From positions 1 through 64,000 of the forward strand of contig NZ_JMDW01000008.1 of NCBI RefSeq assembly GCF_000691525.1: 64,000 bases of DNA, written 5' to 3'. Below the pieces are notes generated by a model that worked only from the letters and a program-made list of their open reading frames with translations, ran no database searches and was not told the origin of the DNA. The DNA is from Mycolicibacterium neoaurum ATCC 25795. GTDB taxonomy: Bacteria; Actinomycetota; Actinomycetes; Mycobacteriales; Mycobacteriaceae. This document shows, one piece after another, positions 41,727-57,302 of this stretch (within the stretch, counting starts at the first letter, position 1; the number at the start of each line of letters is the position of its first letter). The translations under genes and the position numbers were made by a program.

Positions 41727-43253
41727 ATGAGTGAGACTATCCAGCGACTCAAGCCGAATGCGGTCGGCTTGGTCGGTGTGCTGTTCATGGCGGTCGCCAC
41801 GGCAGCCCCCATCACCGCCATGGTTGGCAACGTTCCGATCGCGGTCGGCTTCGGCAATGGTGCCTACGCGCCCGCCGGCTATTTCGTCGCCACCATCGTC
41901 TTGACGCTGTTCGCCATCGGCTACGCCGCGATGAGCAAACACATCACCGCCACCGGTGCGTTCTACGGTTACATCTCACATGGCCTCGGGCGCATCGTCG
42001 GCCTCGGTGCGGGATTTCTGACCGCACTGGCCTACATGGTGTTCGAGGCGTCGTTGATCGGCATCTTCAGCTTCTTCGGCACCGACCTGTTCTCCTCGCT
42101 GTTCGGGGTGGACGTGCCCTGGCTGGTGTTCGCGCTGGTGATGCTCGCGGTCAACGCGTTGCTCACCTACTTCGACATCAACCTGGCGGCCAAGGTGCTC
42201 GGTGTCTTCCTGGTGACCGAGATCGTGATGCTGGCCGCGATGGCGCTGTCGGTGCTGTTCACCGGCGGCGGACCGCAGGGATGGTCGTGGGGATCGCTGA
42301 ACCCGCTCAACGGTTTTCAGAGTCTGTCCGGCGTCGTCGAGGGTGCTGACGGGTCCACCATGGCCGTCATCGGGTCCGCGGGCGTTGGGCTGTTCTTCGC
42401 GTTCTGGTCCTGGGTCGGTTTCGAGTCCAGCGCCATGTACGGCGAGGAGTCGCGGAATCCCAAGAAGATCATCCCGATTGCGGTCGTGAGCTCGGTGATC
42501 GGCATCGGTGCGTTCTACGTCATCGTGTCCTGGCTCGCGATCGTGGGTACCGGTCCGGAGAATGCCATTGCGCTGGCGCAGGATTCGGCCACCGCGGGCA
42601 ACATCTTCTTCAACCCGGTGCATGACAACCTGGGCCAATGGGCGGTCGACCTTTTCAAGATCCTGCTGATGACCGGCTCATTCGCCTGCGGTATGGCATT
42701 CCACAACTGTGCCGCCCGCTACCTGTACGCCCTGGGTCGTGAGGATGTCATCCCCGGGATGCGCAAGACGCTCGGCGCCACCCATCGCGTCCACGGCTCA
42801 CCGCATATCGCCGGTTTCGTGCAAACCGGCTTCGCGTTCCTGGTCGTCCTCTTCTTCGACCTGACCCATCGCGACCCCTACACCGGTCTGTACGGTCTGA
42901 TGGCCCTGCTGGGAACCACCGCCATCATGATCGTCCAGGCGCTAGCGGCCTTCTCGGTGATCTCGTACTTCCATGTGCACAAGCGGCATCCGGAGACGGC
43001 CAACTGGTTCACCACCTTCCTCGCGCCACTGCTCGGCGGCCTCGGGATGGTGTACGTGGTCTACCTGCTCGCCAAGAACGCGTCCTTCGCGGCGGGAGCT
43101 GCGGCCACCGACTGGATCTTCGCCGCCATCCCGTGGGTGGTCGGTATCGTGGGTATCGGTGGGGTGCTGCTGGCGCTCTTCCTTAAGTACAAGGATCCAC
43201 AGCGCTATGCCGAACTGGGCCGTACGGTGCTGGAAGAAGCCCACGAACGCTGA
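41727..43253 (+). CDS. APC-family amino acid/amine permease
   Basis: A 508-residue APC carrier with about 12-13 helices. The first helix region is VGVLFMAVATAAPITAMVGNVPIAVGFGNG and the consensus loop is TATGAFYGYISHGLG. The GFESSAMYGEESRNPKKIIP segment marks the family. ATG 41727 (MSETIQRL) is preferred; ATG 41706 is possible. It is followed by the AGXT2L-type enzyme after 8 bp and is regulated by the dyad upstream. It probably imports the amine substrate of the kinase. Confidence 0.9.
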   Translation: MSETIQRLKPNAVGLVGVLFMAVATAAPITAMVGNVPIAVGFGNGAYAPAGYFVATIVLTLFAIGYAAMSKHITATGAFYGYISHGLGRIVGLGAGFLTALAYMVFEASLIGIFSFFGTDLFSSLFGVDVPWLVFALVMLAVNALLTYFDINLAAKVLGVFLVTEIVMLAAMALSVLFTGGGPQGWSWGSLNPLNGFQSLSGVVEGADGSTMAVIGSAGVGLFFAFWSWVGFESSAMYGEESRNPKKIIPIAVVSSVIGIGAFYVIVSWLAIVGTGPENAIALAQDSATAGNIFFNPVHDNLGQWAVDLFKILLMTGSFACGMAFHNCAARYLYALGREDVIPGMRKTLGATHRVHGSPHIAGFVQTGFAFLVVLFFDLTHRDPYTGLYGLMALLGTTAIMIVQALAAFSVISYFHVHKRHPETANWFTTFLAPLLGGLGMVYVVYLLAKNASFAAGAAATDWIFAAIPWVVGIVGIGGVLLALFLKYKDPQRYAELGRTVLEEAHER

Positions 43254-43261
43254 CGGGAATC

Positions 43262-44518
43262 ATGTCTTTCTCCAACATCATGGACTCGAACAGCTATCGG
43301 GGTGGTCACCTCGGTGACCCCCTGATAGCTGCTCGCGACCGGGTGCTCGGGCCCGCCTACCGGTTGTTCTATGACAACCCGGTGCACCTGGTCCGGGGCC
43401 AGGGCACCCGGCTCTATGACGCCGACGGAAACTGCTATCTGGACGCCTACAACAACGTGGCCAGTGTCGGGCATTGCCATCCGCACGTGATCGATGCCGT
43501 GACAAGGCAATTGGGTACGCTGAACACCCATACGCGGTATCTCCACGAAGGTATCGTCGACTATTCGCAGCGGTTGTTGGCGACGTTTCCCGGCGCGGGA
43601 TCGGACGGTAGCTATCAGGTGATGTACGCCTGCACCGGATCCGAGGTCAACGATCTGGCTCTGCGGGTGGCCGCCGCGTACACCGGAGCGCGCGGCGTGA
43701 TCGTCACGACCGAGGCCTACCACGGCAACACCGAGGCGGTGACCGCCGTCTCGCCGTCACTCGGCGGCATCGCCTCCCTCGGCGCCCATGTGCGTGCCGT
43801 CGATCCGCACCTCGACGGCGTGGCCGAGGCGATCGCCGACCTCAAGGCATCCGGATACGGAGTGAGTGCGCTGATCGTGGACACCATCTTCTCCTCCGAC
43901 GGGATCTACCCCGATCCCACCGTTCTGGGGCCTGCAGTCGAGTTGGTGCACGCGGCCGGTGGCGTGCTGATCGCCGACGAGGTGCAGCCCGGGTTCGGCC
44001 GCACCGGTGCCGGTATGTGGGGCTTCGATCGGCACGATGTGGTGCCCGATCTGGTCACCATGGGAAAGCCGATGGCCAACGGCATGCCGGTGGCCGCGAT
44101 GGCTGCCCGCGGTGAGGTGCTCGCACCGTTCGCCGAGAGCGTGCCGTACTTCAACACATTCGGCGGCAATCCGGTGTCCATGGCGGCCGCATCGGCGGTG
44201 CTCGACATCATCGAGGACGAGAAGCTGATCGCCAACGCCGCCACGGTCGGTGAGACCCTGTACTCAGCGGTCGCCGCACTGGCGGATCCGCGGATCACCG
44301 AGGTACGCGGTGCCGGGCTGTACGTAGGTGTCGAGTTGGTGGACCGCGAGACCGCACGCCGGGTGGTCAACGGTATGCGCGACCGGCGCGTGCTCATCTC
44401 GGTCTGCGGGGCCGGCGGAAACGTCCTCAAGATACGGCCGCCGATGGTGTTCTCGCCGGCCGACGTGGACTGGCTCGTTGCCGAACTCGAGCAGGTACTG
44501 GCAAGCTTGGCGGAGTGA
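43262..44518 (+). CDS. Class III PLP enzyme of the AGXT2L phospho-lyase type
   Basis: A 418-residue aminotransferase-fold protein. Its central text (NNVASVGHCHPHVIDAV, LNTHTRYLHEGIVDYSQRL, ADEVQPGFGRTG, PYFNTFGGNPVSMAAASAVLDIIE) follows the human AGXT2L1/2L2 phospho-lyases closely. These remove phosphate and ammonia from phosphoethanolamine or phosphohydroxylysine instead of transaminating. The PLP lysine is in TMGKPMANG. Paired with an APH-fold kinase, it fits an amino-alcohol O-phosphate phospho-lyase giving an aldehyde. Plain aminotransferase activity is the alternative. The stop overlaps pta as GTGA, so it is probably cotranscribed with pta-ackA. Confidence 0.82.
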   Translation: MSFSNIMDSNSYRGGHLGDPLIAARDRVLGPAYRLFYDNPVHLVRGQGTRLYDADGNCYLDAYNNVASVGHCHPHVIDAVTRQLGTLNTHTRYLHEGIVDYSQRLLATFPGAGSDGSYQVMYACTGSEVNDLALRVAAAYTGARGVIVTTEAYHGNTEAVTAVSPSLGGIASLGAHVRAVDPHLDGVAEAIADLKASGYGVSALIVDTIFSSDGIYPDPTVLGPAVELVHAAGGVLIADEVQPGFGRTGAGMWGFDRHDVVPDLVTMGKPMANGMPVAAMAARGEVLAPFAESVPYFNTFGGNPVSMAAASAVLDIIEDEKLIANAATVGETLYSAVAALADPRITEVRGAGLYVGVELVDRETARRVVNGMRDRRVLISVCGAGGNVLKIRPPMVFSPADVDWLVAELEQVLASLAE

Positions 44519-46584
44519 CCGCGCCCGCTGCTTCGGCCATCTATATCGCCTCTCCGGAGGGTGACACCGGAAAATCGACGATCGCGCTGGGGATTCTGCA
44601 CCGACTGGCGGCCACGGTGGCGCGGGTGGCGGTGTTCCGCCCGATCACGCGTCAGGGCGACCGCGACTACATCCTCGAGTTGCTGCTGGCGCACACCACG
44701 GCCGGGCTGAGCTATGAGGAGTGTGTCGGCGTCGGCTATCAGCAGATCCACGAGGATCCGGATGCGGCGATCGCCGATATCGTCGAGCGGTTCCACGCCG
44801 TCGCCGAGCGCGCCGACGCGGTGGTGATCGTCGGCAGCGACTACACCGATGTCGCGACGCCCAGCGAACTGAGCATGAACGCCCGCATCGCGGTGAATCT
44901 CGGTGCATCGGTGGTGCTCGCGGTCAAGGCACAGGATCGCACGCCTGCCGAGGTCGCCCAGGTGGTCGAGTTGTGTCTGGGCGAGTTGGCCGCCCAGCAT
45001 GCCCATACCGCGGCGGTGGTGGCCAATCGTTGCGATCCGGGGCAGCTGGTTGCCGTATCCGAAGCGCTCAACGCACTGGAGCCCAAGAGTTATGTGCTGC
45101 CGGAGGAACCGCTGCTGGTCGCACCGTCGGTGGCCGAACTGTGTGCGGCCGTGCACGGCCGGCTCACCGGAGGCGACGAGGAGCTGCTCGGCCGCGAGGC
45201 GATGGGTGTCCTGGTCGCCGGGATGACCGCCGAGCACGTGTTGGAACGGTTGCGCGACGGGATGGCGGTGATCACCCCCGGCGATCGCTCGGATGTGGTG
45301 ATGGCGGTGATGGGGGCACATGCGGCGGCGGGTTTTCCGTCACTGTCCTGTGTGGTGCTCAACGGCGGTCTTGCGTTGCATCCCGAGGTGGCCCGATTGG
45401 TGGATGGTCTCGGCTCACGACTGCCCATCATCAGTACCGAGCTGGGCACCTACGACACCGCGCGTGCGGTGGCCTACACCCGAGGTCGCGTCACGGTGAA
45501 CACGCAGCGAAAGATCGACACCGCGCTGTCGCTGATGGAAGAGCATGTCGACGTCGCCGATCTGATTGCGCGCTTGTCGATCCCGATTCCCAGCGTGGTG
45601 ACACCGCAGATGTTCACCTACCAGCTGATCGATCAGGCCCGTGCTGATACCAGGCGGATCGTACTGCCCGAAGGTGACGACGACCGGATCCTGCGGGCTG
45701 CGGGTCGGTTGCTGGCGCACCGGGTGGCCGAGCTGACCATTCTCGGCGACGAAGCGGCGGTGCGGGCCAGGGCGGCCGAGCTCGGGGTGGACATCTCGGC
45801 GGCCACCGTGCTCGACCCCAAGACCAGTGCACTGTGTGACCAGTTCGCCGAACAGTACGCCGAGATGCGCAAGCACAAGGGCGTGACGGTGGACCAGGCC
45901 CGTGAAATCATCCACGACGTCTCGTATTTCGGCACCATGCTGGTGCACAACGACATGGTGGACGGGATGGTCTCCGGTGCGCGGCACACCACCGCGCACA
46001 CCGTGCGACCGGCATTCGAGATCATCAAGACCCTGCCCGGGGTGTCGACGGTGTCCAGCATCTTCCTGATGTGTCTGGAGGATCGGGTGCTCGCCTACGG
46101 CGACTGTGCCATCGTGCCGGATCCGACTGCCGAACAGCTGGCGGATATCGCCGTCTCCTCGGCCCGCACGGCGGCCCAGTTCGGTATCGACCCGCGGGTG
46201 GCCATGCTGTCCTACTCGACCGGCACCTCAGGTACCGGTGCCGATGTCGACAAGGTCCGGGCGGCAACCGAACTGGTGCGTGGACGCGAGCCAGAGCTGC
46301 TGGTCGAGGGACCGATCCAGTACGACGCCGCGGTGGACCCGGCCACCGCGGCCACCAAGATGCCCGATTCGGAGGTGGCAGGCCGGGCCACCGTGCTGAT
46401 CTTCCCGGATCTCAACACTGGCAACAACACCTACAAGGCCGTGCAACGCAGTGCCGGGGCCATCGCGATAGGTCCGGTCCTGCAGGGGCTCAACAAGCCG
46501 GTCAACGACCTGTCCCGGGGTGCGCTGGTCGAAGATATCGTCAACACCGTGGCGATCACCGCGATCCAGGCGGCACACCGGTGA
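44515..46584 (+). CDS. pta: Phosphate acetyltransferase
   Basis: A 689-residue long-form Pta. The N-terminal P-loop-like domain ([10 protein letters not shown]), the middle DRTGG-type domain and the C-terminal phosphotransacetylase domain (from about residue 365, [38 protein letters not shown]) are all present. It interconverts acetyl-CoA and acetyl phosphate. GTG 44515 overlaps the previous stop and the end overlaps ackA, so the three genes are translationally coupled. Confidence 0.96.
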   Translation: MTAPAASAIYIASPEGDTGKSTIALGILHRLAATVARVAVFRPITRQGDRDYILELLLAHTTAGLSYEECVGVGYQQIHEDPDAAIADIVERFHAVAERADAVVIVGSDYTDVATPSELSMNARIAVNLGASVVLAVKAQDRTPAEVAQVVELCLGELAAQHAHTAAVVANRCDPGQLVAVSEALNALEPKSYVLPEEPLLVAPSVAELCAAVHGRLTGGDEELLGREAMGVLVAGMTAEHVLERLRDGMAVITPGDRSDVVMAVMGAHAAAGFPSLSCVVLNGGLALHPEVARLVDGLGSRLPIISTELGTYDTARAVAYTRGRVTVNTQRKIDTALSLMEEHVDVADLIARLSIPIPSVVTPQMFTYQLIDQARADTRRIVLPEGDDDRILRAAGRLLAHRVAELTILGDEAAVRARAAELGVDISAATVLDPKTSALCDQFAEQYAEMRKHKGVTVDQAREIIHDVSYFGTMLVHNDMVDGMVSGARHTTAHTVRPAFEIIKTLPGVSTVSSIFLMCLEDRVLAYGDCAIVPDPTAEQLADIAVSSARTAAQFGIDPRVAMLSYSTGTSGTGADVDKVRAATELVRGREPELLVEGPIQYDAAVDPATAATKMPDSEVAGRATVLIFPDLNTGNNTYKAVQRSAGAIAIGPVLQGLNKPVNDLSRGALVEDIVNTVAITAIQAAHR

Positions 46585-47696
46585 CCGCCCGTTCGGTGCT
46601 CGTCCTCAACAGTGGGTCGTCATCGGTGAAATACGAACTGGTGGAGCCTGACTCGGGTGTCTCGCTGGCACACGGCATCGTCGAGCGGGTGGTGGATTAC
46701 GGCCAGGCGCTCACACAGGTGTTCGCTGAGCTGCCGGACCTCGACGGGCTGGTGGCCGTCGGGCATCGGGTGGTGCACGGTGGGGACAGGCTGCACCGGC
46801 CGACGCTGCTCGATGACGACACGATCGCCATCATCGAAGAGCTGGCACCGCTTGCCCCGCTGCACAATCCGCCCGCACTGCTCGGTATCACCGAGGCGCG
46901 CAAGGCGTTACCCGACCTGCCGCACATCGCGGTGTTCGACACCGCGTTCTTCCACGATCTGCCCGCCGCCGCGGCCGACTATGCCATCGACCGCGATATC
47001 GCCGAGCGTTGGCGGATCCGTCGCTACGGATTCCACGGCACATCGCATCGCTATGTCAGCGAGCAGGCGGCCGCATTCCTGGATCGGCCGGTCGACGACC
47101 TGAATCAGATTGTCCTGCATCTGGGTAACGGAGCCTCGGCATCGGCTATCCGGGGCGGGCGGGCCGTGGACACCTCCATGGGCCTGACCCCGATGGAGGG
47201 CCTGGTGATGGGTACCCGCTCGGGCGATCTCGACCCGGGCATCATGTTCTATCTGTGGCGGACGGCGCAGATGAGCGTGGAGGACATCGAGACGATGCTC
47301 AACCGTCGCTCGGGCGTGTACGGACTCGGCGGTGAGACCGACTTCCGCGAACTCCACAAACGCATCGACGGCGGGGACGAGCAGGCGCGGTTGGCATATG
47401 AGGTCTATATCCACCGGTTGCGCAAGTACGTCGGCGGCTATCTCGCGGTGTTGGGGAGCACCGATGTCATCACCTTCACCGCCGGAGTCGGGGAGAACGA
47501 TGCCGCGGTGCGCCGTGACGCCCTGGCCGGGCTGCAGGGCCTGGGGATCCAACTCGACGAGAGCCGCAACACCGCGAAAAGCCATGATGCGCGCCGCATC
47601 TCGGCCGACGGTTCACCGGTACAGGTGCTGGTCATCCCGACGAATGAAGAGCTTGCGATCGCCCGATCCTGTCTTGCCGTGCTCGACGATCGGTGA
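46581..47696 (+). CDS. ackA: Acetate kinase
   Basis: A 371-residue acetate kinase. Signature segments are [13 protein letters not shown] at the N-terminus, the central [10 protein letters not shown] and [12 protein letters not shown]. It converts acetyl phosphate and ADP to acetate and ATP. The GTG 46581 start overlaps pta (GTGA). The 3' end lies under the antisense small membrane protein gene (47632-47913) for 65 bp. Confidence 0.96.
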   Translation: MTARSVLVLNSGSSSVKYELVEPDSGVSLAHGIVERVVDYGQALTQVFAELPDLDGLVAVGHRVVHGGDRLHRPTLLDDDTIAIIEELAPLAPLHNPPALLGITEARKALPDLPHIAVFDTAFFHDLPAAAADYAIDRDIAERWRIRRYGFHGTSHRYVSEQAAAFLDRPVDDLNQIVLHLGNGASASAIRGGRAVDTSMGLTPMEGLVMGTRSGDLDPGIMFYLWRTAQMSVEDIETMLNRRSGVYGLGGETDFRELHKRIDGGDEQARLAYEVYIHRLRKYVGGYLAVLGSTDVITFTAGVGENDAAVRRDALAGLQGLGIQLDESRNTAKSHDARRISADGSPVQVLVIPTNEELAIARSCLAVLDDR

Positions 47697-47913
47697 TCTC
47701 CAGGGCGATCAGCACATCGGCGGTGGTGATCAACAAGCCCCACCAGTACATCCACTTCATATCGTGATTGGGCGTCGCGCCGAAGTAGATCAACAGGAAG
47801 ATCGGTCCGACGATGCCGTAGACGAAAAGCTGGCCCTGGATCTTCAGATACGTCGTCAGGGTGGACGTCTTACGGGTGGGCGTCTTGAGGGTGGACGTCT
47901 CAAGGGTGGGCAT
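47632..47913 (-). CDS. Small membrane protein, two helices
   Basis: A 93-residue protein with a polar, threonine-rich N-terminal tail ([16 protein letters not shown]), two hydrophobic stretches (about 26-46 and 52-71: [17 protein letters not shown] and [20 protein letters not shown]) and a basic tail. The repeat-like tail arises from degenerate copies of a GGTGGACGTCT-type unit at 47860-47905. The gene ends 65 bp inside ackA on the other strand, an arrangement that makes the last 20 residues a possible read-through product. The gene lies 12 bp downstream of pknG and may be expressed with it. Family unknown. Confidence 0.6.
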   Translation of the reverse strand: MPTLETSTLKTPTRKTSTLTTYLKIQGQLFVYGIVGPIFLLIYFGATPNHDMKWMYWWGLLITTADVLIALEITDRRARQDRIGRSQALHSSG

Positions 47914-47925
47914 TGTCAGGCATCG

Positions 47926-51138
<3,213 letters not shown>

Positions 51139-51142
<4 letters not shown>

Positions 51143-52458
51143 CGGTACTCACTCAGCCGCGGCCACAACCCGAGGGTCACCGCGAACGCGGCGATGATCG
51201 ACAGGGCGGCGGCGCCGACGGTGGTGCCCGAGAGCACCCGGCGGGCGTTGACGATATCGGTGCGCAGCTGGCTGCGGCTCTGCTCGATGGAGCGCGAGAG
51301 CGCTTCGTCGAGGGTGCTGAAAGCCGGGCTGGAATCATCCTCGCCGGTGCCCAGCGCGACCTGGGTGGCGGCCTGATAGTTGCCCACCGAGATGTAGGCG
51401 TTGATCCGGTCGTTGGAGGCCCGCCACTTGCGCAGCAGGTCATCGGCATCGGCGAGGTCGGCCTTGTCGATGTCGTTGTCCGCGGCCAGATACGCCTTCA
51501 GCTGTTCCTGGATCGTCTCGATGCGCTGGTAGTACGACTGCTTGCGGACGTCCTCGTCACCGCGGCGGACCAGCGCCAGGGTTTCGTCGGCGCGGGCCTG
51601 CTGGGCGGTGATGGCCATCGTGGTGACGGTCTTCAGCGACTGCGCCGCAGTGTTTTTGGCGCTGCGGCTGTCCGCCGTCGAGATGACAAGAGCGGTGCCC
51701 ACCCAGACCACCATAATCAGTACCGCCAACCCACCGGCGACGAAACCCATGTTGATCCGGCGCCGGGTCCGCTTGCTGAGCCACCGGTTGGCGAACAGCC
51801 CGAACAGGATGGTGGCGAGCACCACCAGGATGACCGGGGCGGGAATGCGCGTGGACGCGGTCGTCTCGGTGTCCACCCGGGCCGAGGTCTCCTCGTACAG
51901 TCGCTGGGCCTGCGGCAGGATCTCCGACTGCATCAGTGCCGATGCCTCGGACAGGTAGGACGAGCCGACCGGATTGCCCGCGCGGTTGTTGGTCCGGGCC
52001 GTCTCGACCAGACCCGTGTAGACCGCCAGTTCGGCGTTGACCCTGCCGAGCAGTTCGACCATCGGCTCGGTGGTCAGCCCCGCCGAGGCGCGGGTCACCG
52101 CGACGGAGGCATCGGTGATCGCCTGTTCGTAGCGCTCCCGTACATCCTGAGGCTCGGCACCGGCGATGAAGGCGGTCGCCGCGGCGGCGTCGGCGACCGA
52201 GAGCTTGGTGTAGAGCTGCCCGGCCGCGAAGGCCAGCGGCTCGCTGTGGTCGAGGACTGTGGTCAGTGCTTCCTGCCGGTCGGTGATCGTCGTCGAGGTG
52301 GCGAAGGCGCACGCCATCACCAACGCCGACAGCACGATGCCGATGGTCAGGATCCGCCCCGGCGTGGTCCACAGGAACCACCAGCGGGGGTGTACGGGGC
52401 TCGTCGGCGAACGGGATGCCAGCGGCTCGGTCGACGGGTGCGCCAACTCCACGGTCAC
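51139..52458 (-). CDS. glnX: Membrane transducer protein GlnX
   Basis: A 439-residue membrane protein. Hydrophobic helices lie near residues 35-55, 215-235, 240-262 and 415-435, with an extracytoplasmic region of about 155 residues between the first two and a helical domain of about 150 residues between the last two. This suits a transducer that reads GlnH outside and signals to PknG inside. Start GTG 52458 follows GAGGAGG by about 11 bases; the frame beyond it to 52830 is only an open extension. It is divergent from mutT3. Confidence 0.9.
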
Positions 52459-52482
52459 GTGTCCGCCAACCTCCTCGGTATT

Positions 52483-52498
52483 TCTAAGAAGTCTAAGA
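52483..52498. promoter_or_regulatory. Direct repeat TCTAAGA x2, 9-bp period, between glnX and mutT3
   Basis: TCTAAGA occurs at 52483-52489 and at 52492-52498. It is the AT-rich part of the short divergent space and may hold the -10 elements of both genes, or a half-site pair for a regulator. Confidence 0.3.
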
Positions 52499-52512
52499 GA
52501 CATTGGTGTGAC

Positions 52513-53025
52513 GTGTGGGAATTCGCGAACCCCTATTCTGAACGTGTGCGCGGTGACGGTGACGGTTGGGTGTTGTCGGACGGCGGTGCGCACTTCTGGG
52601 GCCGCCACGGCGCCGCGGGACTGCTGCTGCGCGCACCGGACACCGACGGCGGATTCGCCGTCCTGCTCCAGCATCGCGCACCGTGGAGCCATCAGGGCGG
52701 GACCTGGGGATTGCCCGGCGGCGCGCGCGACAGCCACGAGACGGTCGAGGAGGCCGCGGTGCGCGAAGCGGCCGAGGAGGCCGGTCTGCAGGCGGGGCAG
52801 TTGACCGTTCGGGCCACCGTGGTCACCCACGAGGTTCCTGGCTGGAGCTACACCACCGTGATCGCCGACGCGGCCGAGCAGCTCCCGACGATCGCCAATC
52901 GGGAGAGCGCCGAGCTGCGCTGGGTGGCCGAGGCGCAGGTCGCCGCGCTCCCGCTACATCCCGGCTTCGCGGCCAGTTGGCAGCGGTTGCGCGAGGTCAC
53001 CGCCGAACTGCCGCTCAAGCCCTGA
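52513..53025 (+). CDS. mutT3: Nudix hydrolase MutT3
   Basis: A 170-residue Nudix protein with the box [24 protein letters not shown], a full GX5EX7REUXEEXGU match, and the segment [25 protein letters not shown] as in mycobacterial MutT3. It hydrolyses nucleotide diphosphates, including oxidised ones. GTG 52513 gives a protein that lines up with the start of the M. tuberculosis protein as I recall it; GTG 52546 is the alternative. The long open frame before this is the antisense of glnX. The 3' end overlaps thiE by 11 bp. Confidence 0.9.
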   Translation: MWEFANPYSERVRGDGDGWVLSDGGAHFWGRHGAAGLLLRAPDTDGGFAVLLQHRAPWSHQGGTWGLPGGARDSHETVEEAAVREAAEEAGLQAGQLTVRATVVTHEVPGWSYTTVIADAAEQLPTIANRESAELRWVAEAQVAALPLHPGFAASWQRLREVTAELPLKP

Positions 53026-53650
53026 GCGCGGCCTTGAGCGCCGCCTTGAGTGTCAAGGCCGCCGCCTGCGGATCCTCTGCCTCGGTGATCGCCCGCACCA
53101 CCACGATGCGTGTCGCACCCGCGTCGAGGACCTCCGGCAGCCGTTCGGCGTCGATCCCCCCGATGGCGAACCATGGTTTTGTCGGTGCCAGCGAGGCAGT
53201 GTGGCGCACCAGGTCCAGACCGGGCGCGGGACGGCCGGGTTTGGTCGGCGTCGGCCAGCACGGGCCCACGCAGAAGTAGTCGACGTCCTCGTCGAGGGCC
53301 CGGGCCACCTGCTCGGCATCGTGGGTGGACCGGCCGATCAGCGCGTCCGGCGCGATCTCGTGCGCGACCGGCAGCGGCAGATCGTCCTGTCCGAGGTGCA
53401 GCACATCGCTGGCCGCCGCGCGTGCGATATCGGCGCGATCGTTGACCGCCAGCAGCGCGCCGTGGCGGCGGGCCGCGTCGGCGAGCACCGCAAGGGCATC
53501 GAGCTCCTGGCGGGCCTCCAGCCCCTTGTCCCGCAGCTGGATGATGTCCACCCCGCCGGCCAGCGCCGCGTCGGCGAACTCGGCGAGATCACCGCGTTCG
53601 GCGCGGGCGTCGGTGCACAGGTACAGCGAGGCGGAATCGAGTCGGGACAC
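53015..53650 (-). CDS. thiE: Thiamine-phosphate synthase
   Basis: A 211-residue TIM-barrel enzyme. Key segments are [45 protein letters not shown] and [11 protein letters not shown] with the anion-binding loop. It joins HMP-PP and thiazole phosphate to thiamine monophosphate. Start is GTG 53650, divergent from thiO, so it is transcribed away from the riboswitch and is not under its control. It converges on mutT3. Confidence 0.95.
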   Translation of the reverse strand: MSRLDSASLYLCTDARAERGDLAEFADAALAGGVDIIQLRDKGLEARQELDALAVLADAARRHGALLAVNDRADIARAAASDVLHLGQDDLPLPVAHEIAPDALIGRSTHDAEQVARALDEDVDYFCVGPCWPTPTKPGRPAPGLDLVRHTASLAPTKPWFAIGGIDAERLPEVLDAGATRIVVVRAITEAEDPQAAALTLKAALKAALRA

Positions 53651-53669
53651 CCGAGTATCCTTTCAGCAG

Positions 53670-53757
53670 ACACGGGAGTCCCGGGAGCGGGGACTGAGAG
53701 TGGGCGCGCACCGGCCTTGACCGTCGTACCTGATCCGGGTCATGCCGGCGAAGGGAG
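53670..53757 (+). promoter_or_regulatory. TPP riboswitch (THI box) leading thiO-thiS-thiG
   Basis: The conserved parts are in order: CACGGGAG near 53671, GACTGAGAG near 53692-53700 (pyrimidine-binding CUGAGA), ACCTGATCCGGGTCATGCC at 53728-53746 (pyrophosphate-binding arm) and GGCGAAGGGAG at 53747-53757. The last stem runs directly into the Shine-Dalgarno GAGAGGAAG before ATG 53765, so thiamine diphosphate binding would block translation start. The plus-strand orientation matches thiO, not thiE. Confidence 0.93.
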
Positions 53758-53764
53758 AGGAAGA

Positions 53765-54780
53765 ATGGGCAGTACGTCGAGGGTCCGCTCGTTGGGCATC
53801 GTGGGCGGTGGCGTCATCGGTCTTGCGGTCGCGCGCCGGGCCGCCGCGGACGGCTGGGACGTACGCGTGCACCGCACCGAGCAGCGCGGCGCCTCCTGGG
53901 TCGCCGGGGGCATGCTCGCCCCGCACAGCGAGGGCTGGCCCGGTGAAGAGGCCCAGCTCGCCATCGGGCTGGAATCGCTGAAACTGTGGCAGAACGGGTT
54001 CCTGGCGGGACTACCCGACGATATCGTCACCGCGCGGCGGTCATTGGTGGTCGCGGTCGACCGTGCCGATGTCGCCGATCTGCGGACGGTCGCGGACTGG
54101 CTGTCCGCCCAGGGGCACCCGGTGACTCCGACCACCACCGCGCGGGACGTCGAACCCCTGCTGGCCCAAGGTATCCGGCACGGGTTCGTCGCCGATACCG
54201 AACTGGCGGTGGATAATCGGGCGCTGGTGGCGGCGCTCGAGACGGCCTGCGTCGATGCCGGTGTGCGCTGGGCGCCCCCGGTTTCCGACCTCGACGAGGT
54301 CGACACCGACGTCCGGGTGATCGCCAACGGTATCGACGCGCCGACACTGTGGCCGGGCCTCGCCGTCCGTCCGGTCAAGGGTGAGGTACTGCGACTGCGC
54401 TGGCGCAAGGGCTGTATGCCGCTGCCGCAGAGTGTGATTCGTGCCCGTGTGCACGGCAGGCAGGTCTACCTGGTGCCGCGCGGCGACGGCGTGGTGGTGG
54501 GTGCCACCCAGTACGAACACGGTCGCGACACCACCGTGGTGGTGACCGGGGTGCGTGACCTGCTCGACGACGCGTGCGCGGTGCTGCCTGCCCTCGGCGA
54601 GTACGAGCTCGCCGAATGCGCGGCAGGTTTGCGTCCCATGACCCCGGACGGTCTCCCGTTGGTGGGTAGGCTCGACGAGCGGACGCTGGTGGCCACCGGC
54701 CACGGGCGCAACGGATTTCTGCTGGCACCGTGGACTGCCGAGCAGATCGCCAGGGAACTCGCGGCACTCGGAGGGACACA

Positions 54781-54784
<4 letters not shown>
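53765..54784 (+). CDS. thiO: Glycine oxidase ThiO
   Basis: A 339-residue FAD-dependent amine oxidase of the DAO family. The dinucleotide motif is LGIVGGGVIGLAVARR, with WVAGGMLAPHSEG near the flavin and the C-terminal GLRPMTPDGLPLVG and ATGHGRNGFLLAPW. It oxidises glycine to the dehydroglycine used for thiazole formation with ThiS and ThiG. ATG 53765 is the first codon after the riboswitch. It overlaps thiS by ATGA. Confidence 0.95.
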
Positions 54785-56609
<1,825 letters not shown>

Positions 56610-56613
<4 letters not shown>

Positions 56614-57287
56614 TCGGCGCGCTGGAGGCGGAGGTCCGCAAACTGGCGACCACCCGCTCGGCGCTGTGGTTGACGCTGCCCGTGGCGGTACTGGCCCTGG
56701 GGCTCGCCGCGATGTCGAAGGACCCGTTGCTCGGGGTCGCCAACTTCGGGGTTCCGGTGCTGATGATCCTTTCGGCACTGACCGTCACCGGCGAGTACCG
56801 CACGGCCATGATCCGCACCACGTTCCTGGCCACCCCGCGCCGCCATCGCGTGCTCGCAGCCAAAGCCCTTGTCACCGCGGCGTTCTCTGCGGTGGTGGCG
56901 GCCGCCATGACGGCCGGGTCGATCGTGATCGCAGGGTCGGGGCGGTGGGCCTCGGTGGGCGCGATCGCGTTCTACGCCGCCACCGGTGCCCTCCTCGCGA
57001 TCGGGGTGGGGGCGTTGTTGCGATACACCGCCGCCGCGGTCGCCATGCTGCTGCTGGTGCCCTTCGTGGTCGAGCCCATGCTCAGTGTCAACACCGACAT
57101 CGGGGACACCGTGGGTCCGCTACTGCCCTTCGTCAACGCCGCCGCATTCACCGGCGCATCGATTTTCGGCTTTTTACACAGCTTTTCGATGTGGTGGGGT
57201 CCGGAGGGTTCGGCGCTGTACTTCGGCGGCGTCGCCCTGGTGGTCTTCGCGGCGGCCGTCGTCGTGGTCGATCGCCGGGACCCCTGA
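56610..57287 (+). CDS. ABC transporter permease (ABC-2 type)
   Basis: A 225-residue membrane protein with about six helices (LWLTLPVAVLALGLAAM, VPVLMILSALTV, LVTAAFSAVVAAAMTA, IAFYAATGALLAIGVGALL, AAVAMLLLVPFVV, LYFGGVALVVFAAAVVVV). The short extracytoplasmic loop and AMIRTTFLATPRRHRVLAAKAL match the second protein of ABC-2 exporters. GTG 56610 overlaps the ATPase stop. Substrate unknown. Confidence 0.87.
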
Positions 57288-57302
57288 GCTACCGTGGGGT
57301 CC

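Noticed and set aside
43906..45321. A 471-codon antisense frame over the phospho-lyase and pta genes
   Set aside because: Low-complexity His/Arg/Gly/Asp-rich product, no start signal, spans the junction of two recognised genes.
47860..47905. GGTGGACGTCT-type repeats considered as a CRISPR or regulatory array
   Set aside because: Only two or three short degenerate copies inside a coding frame, with no spacer structure.
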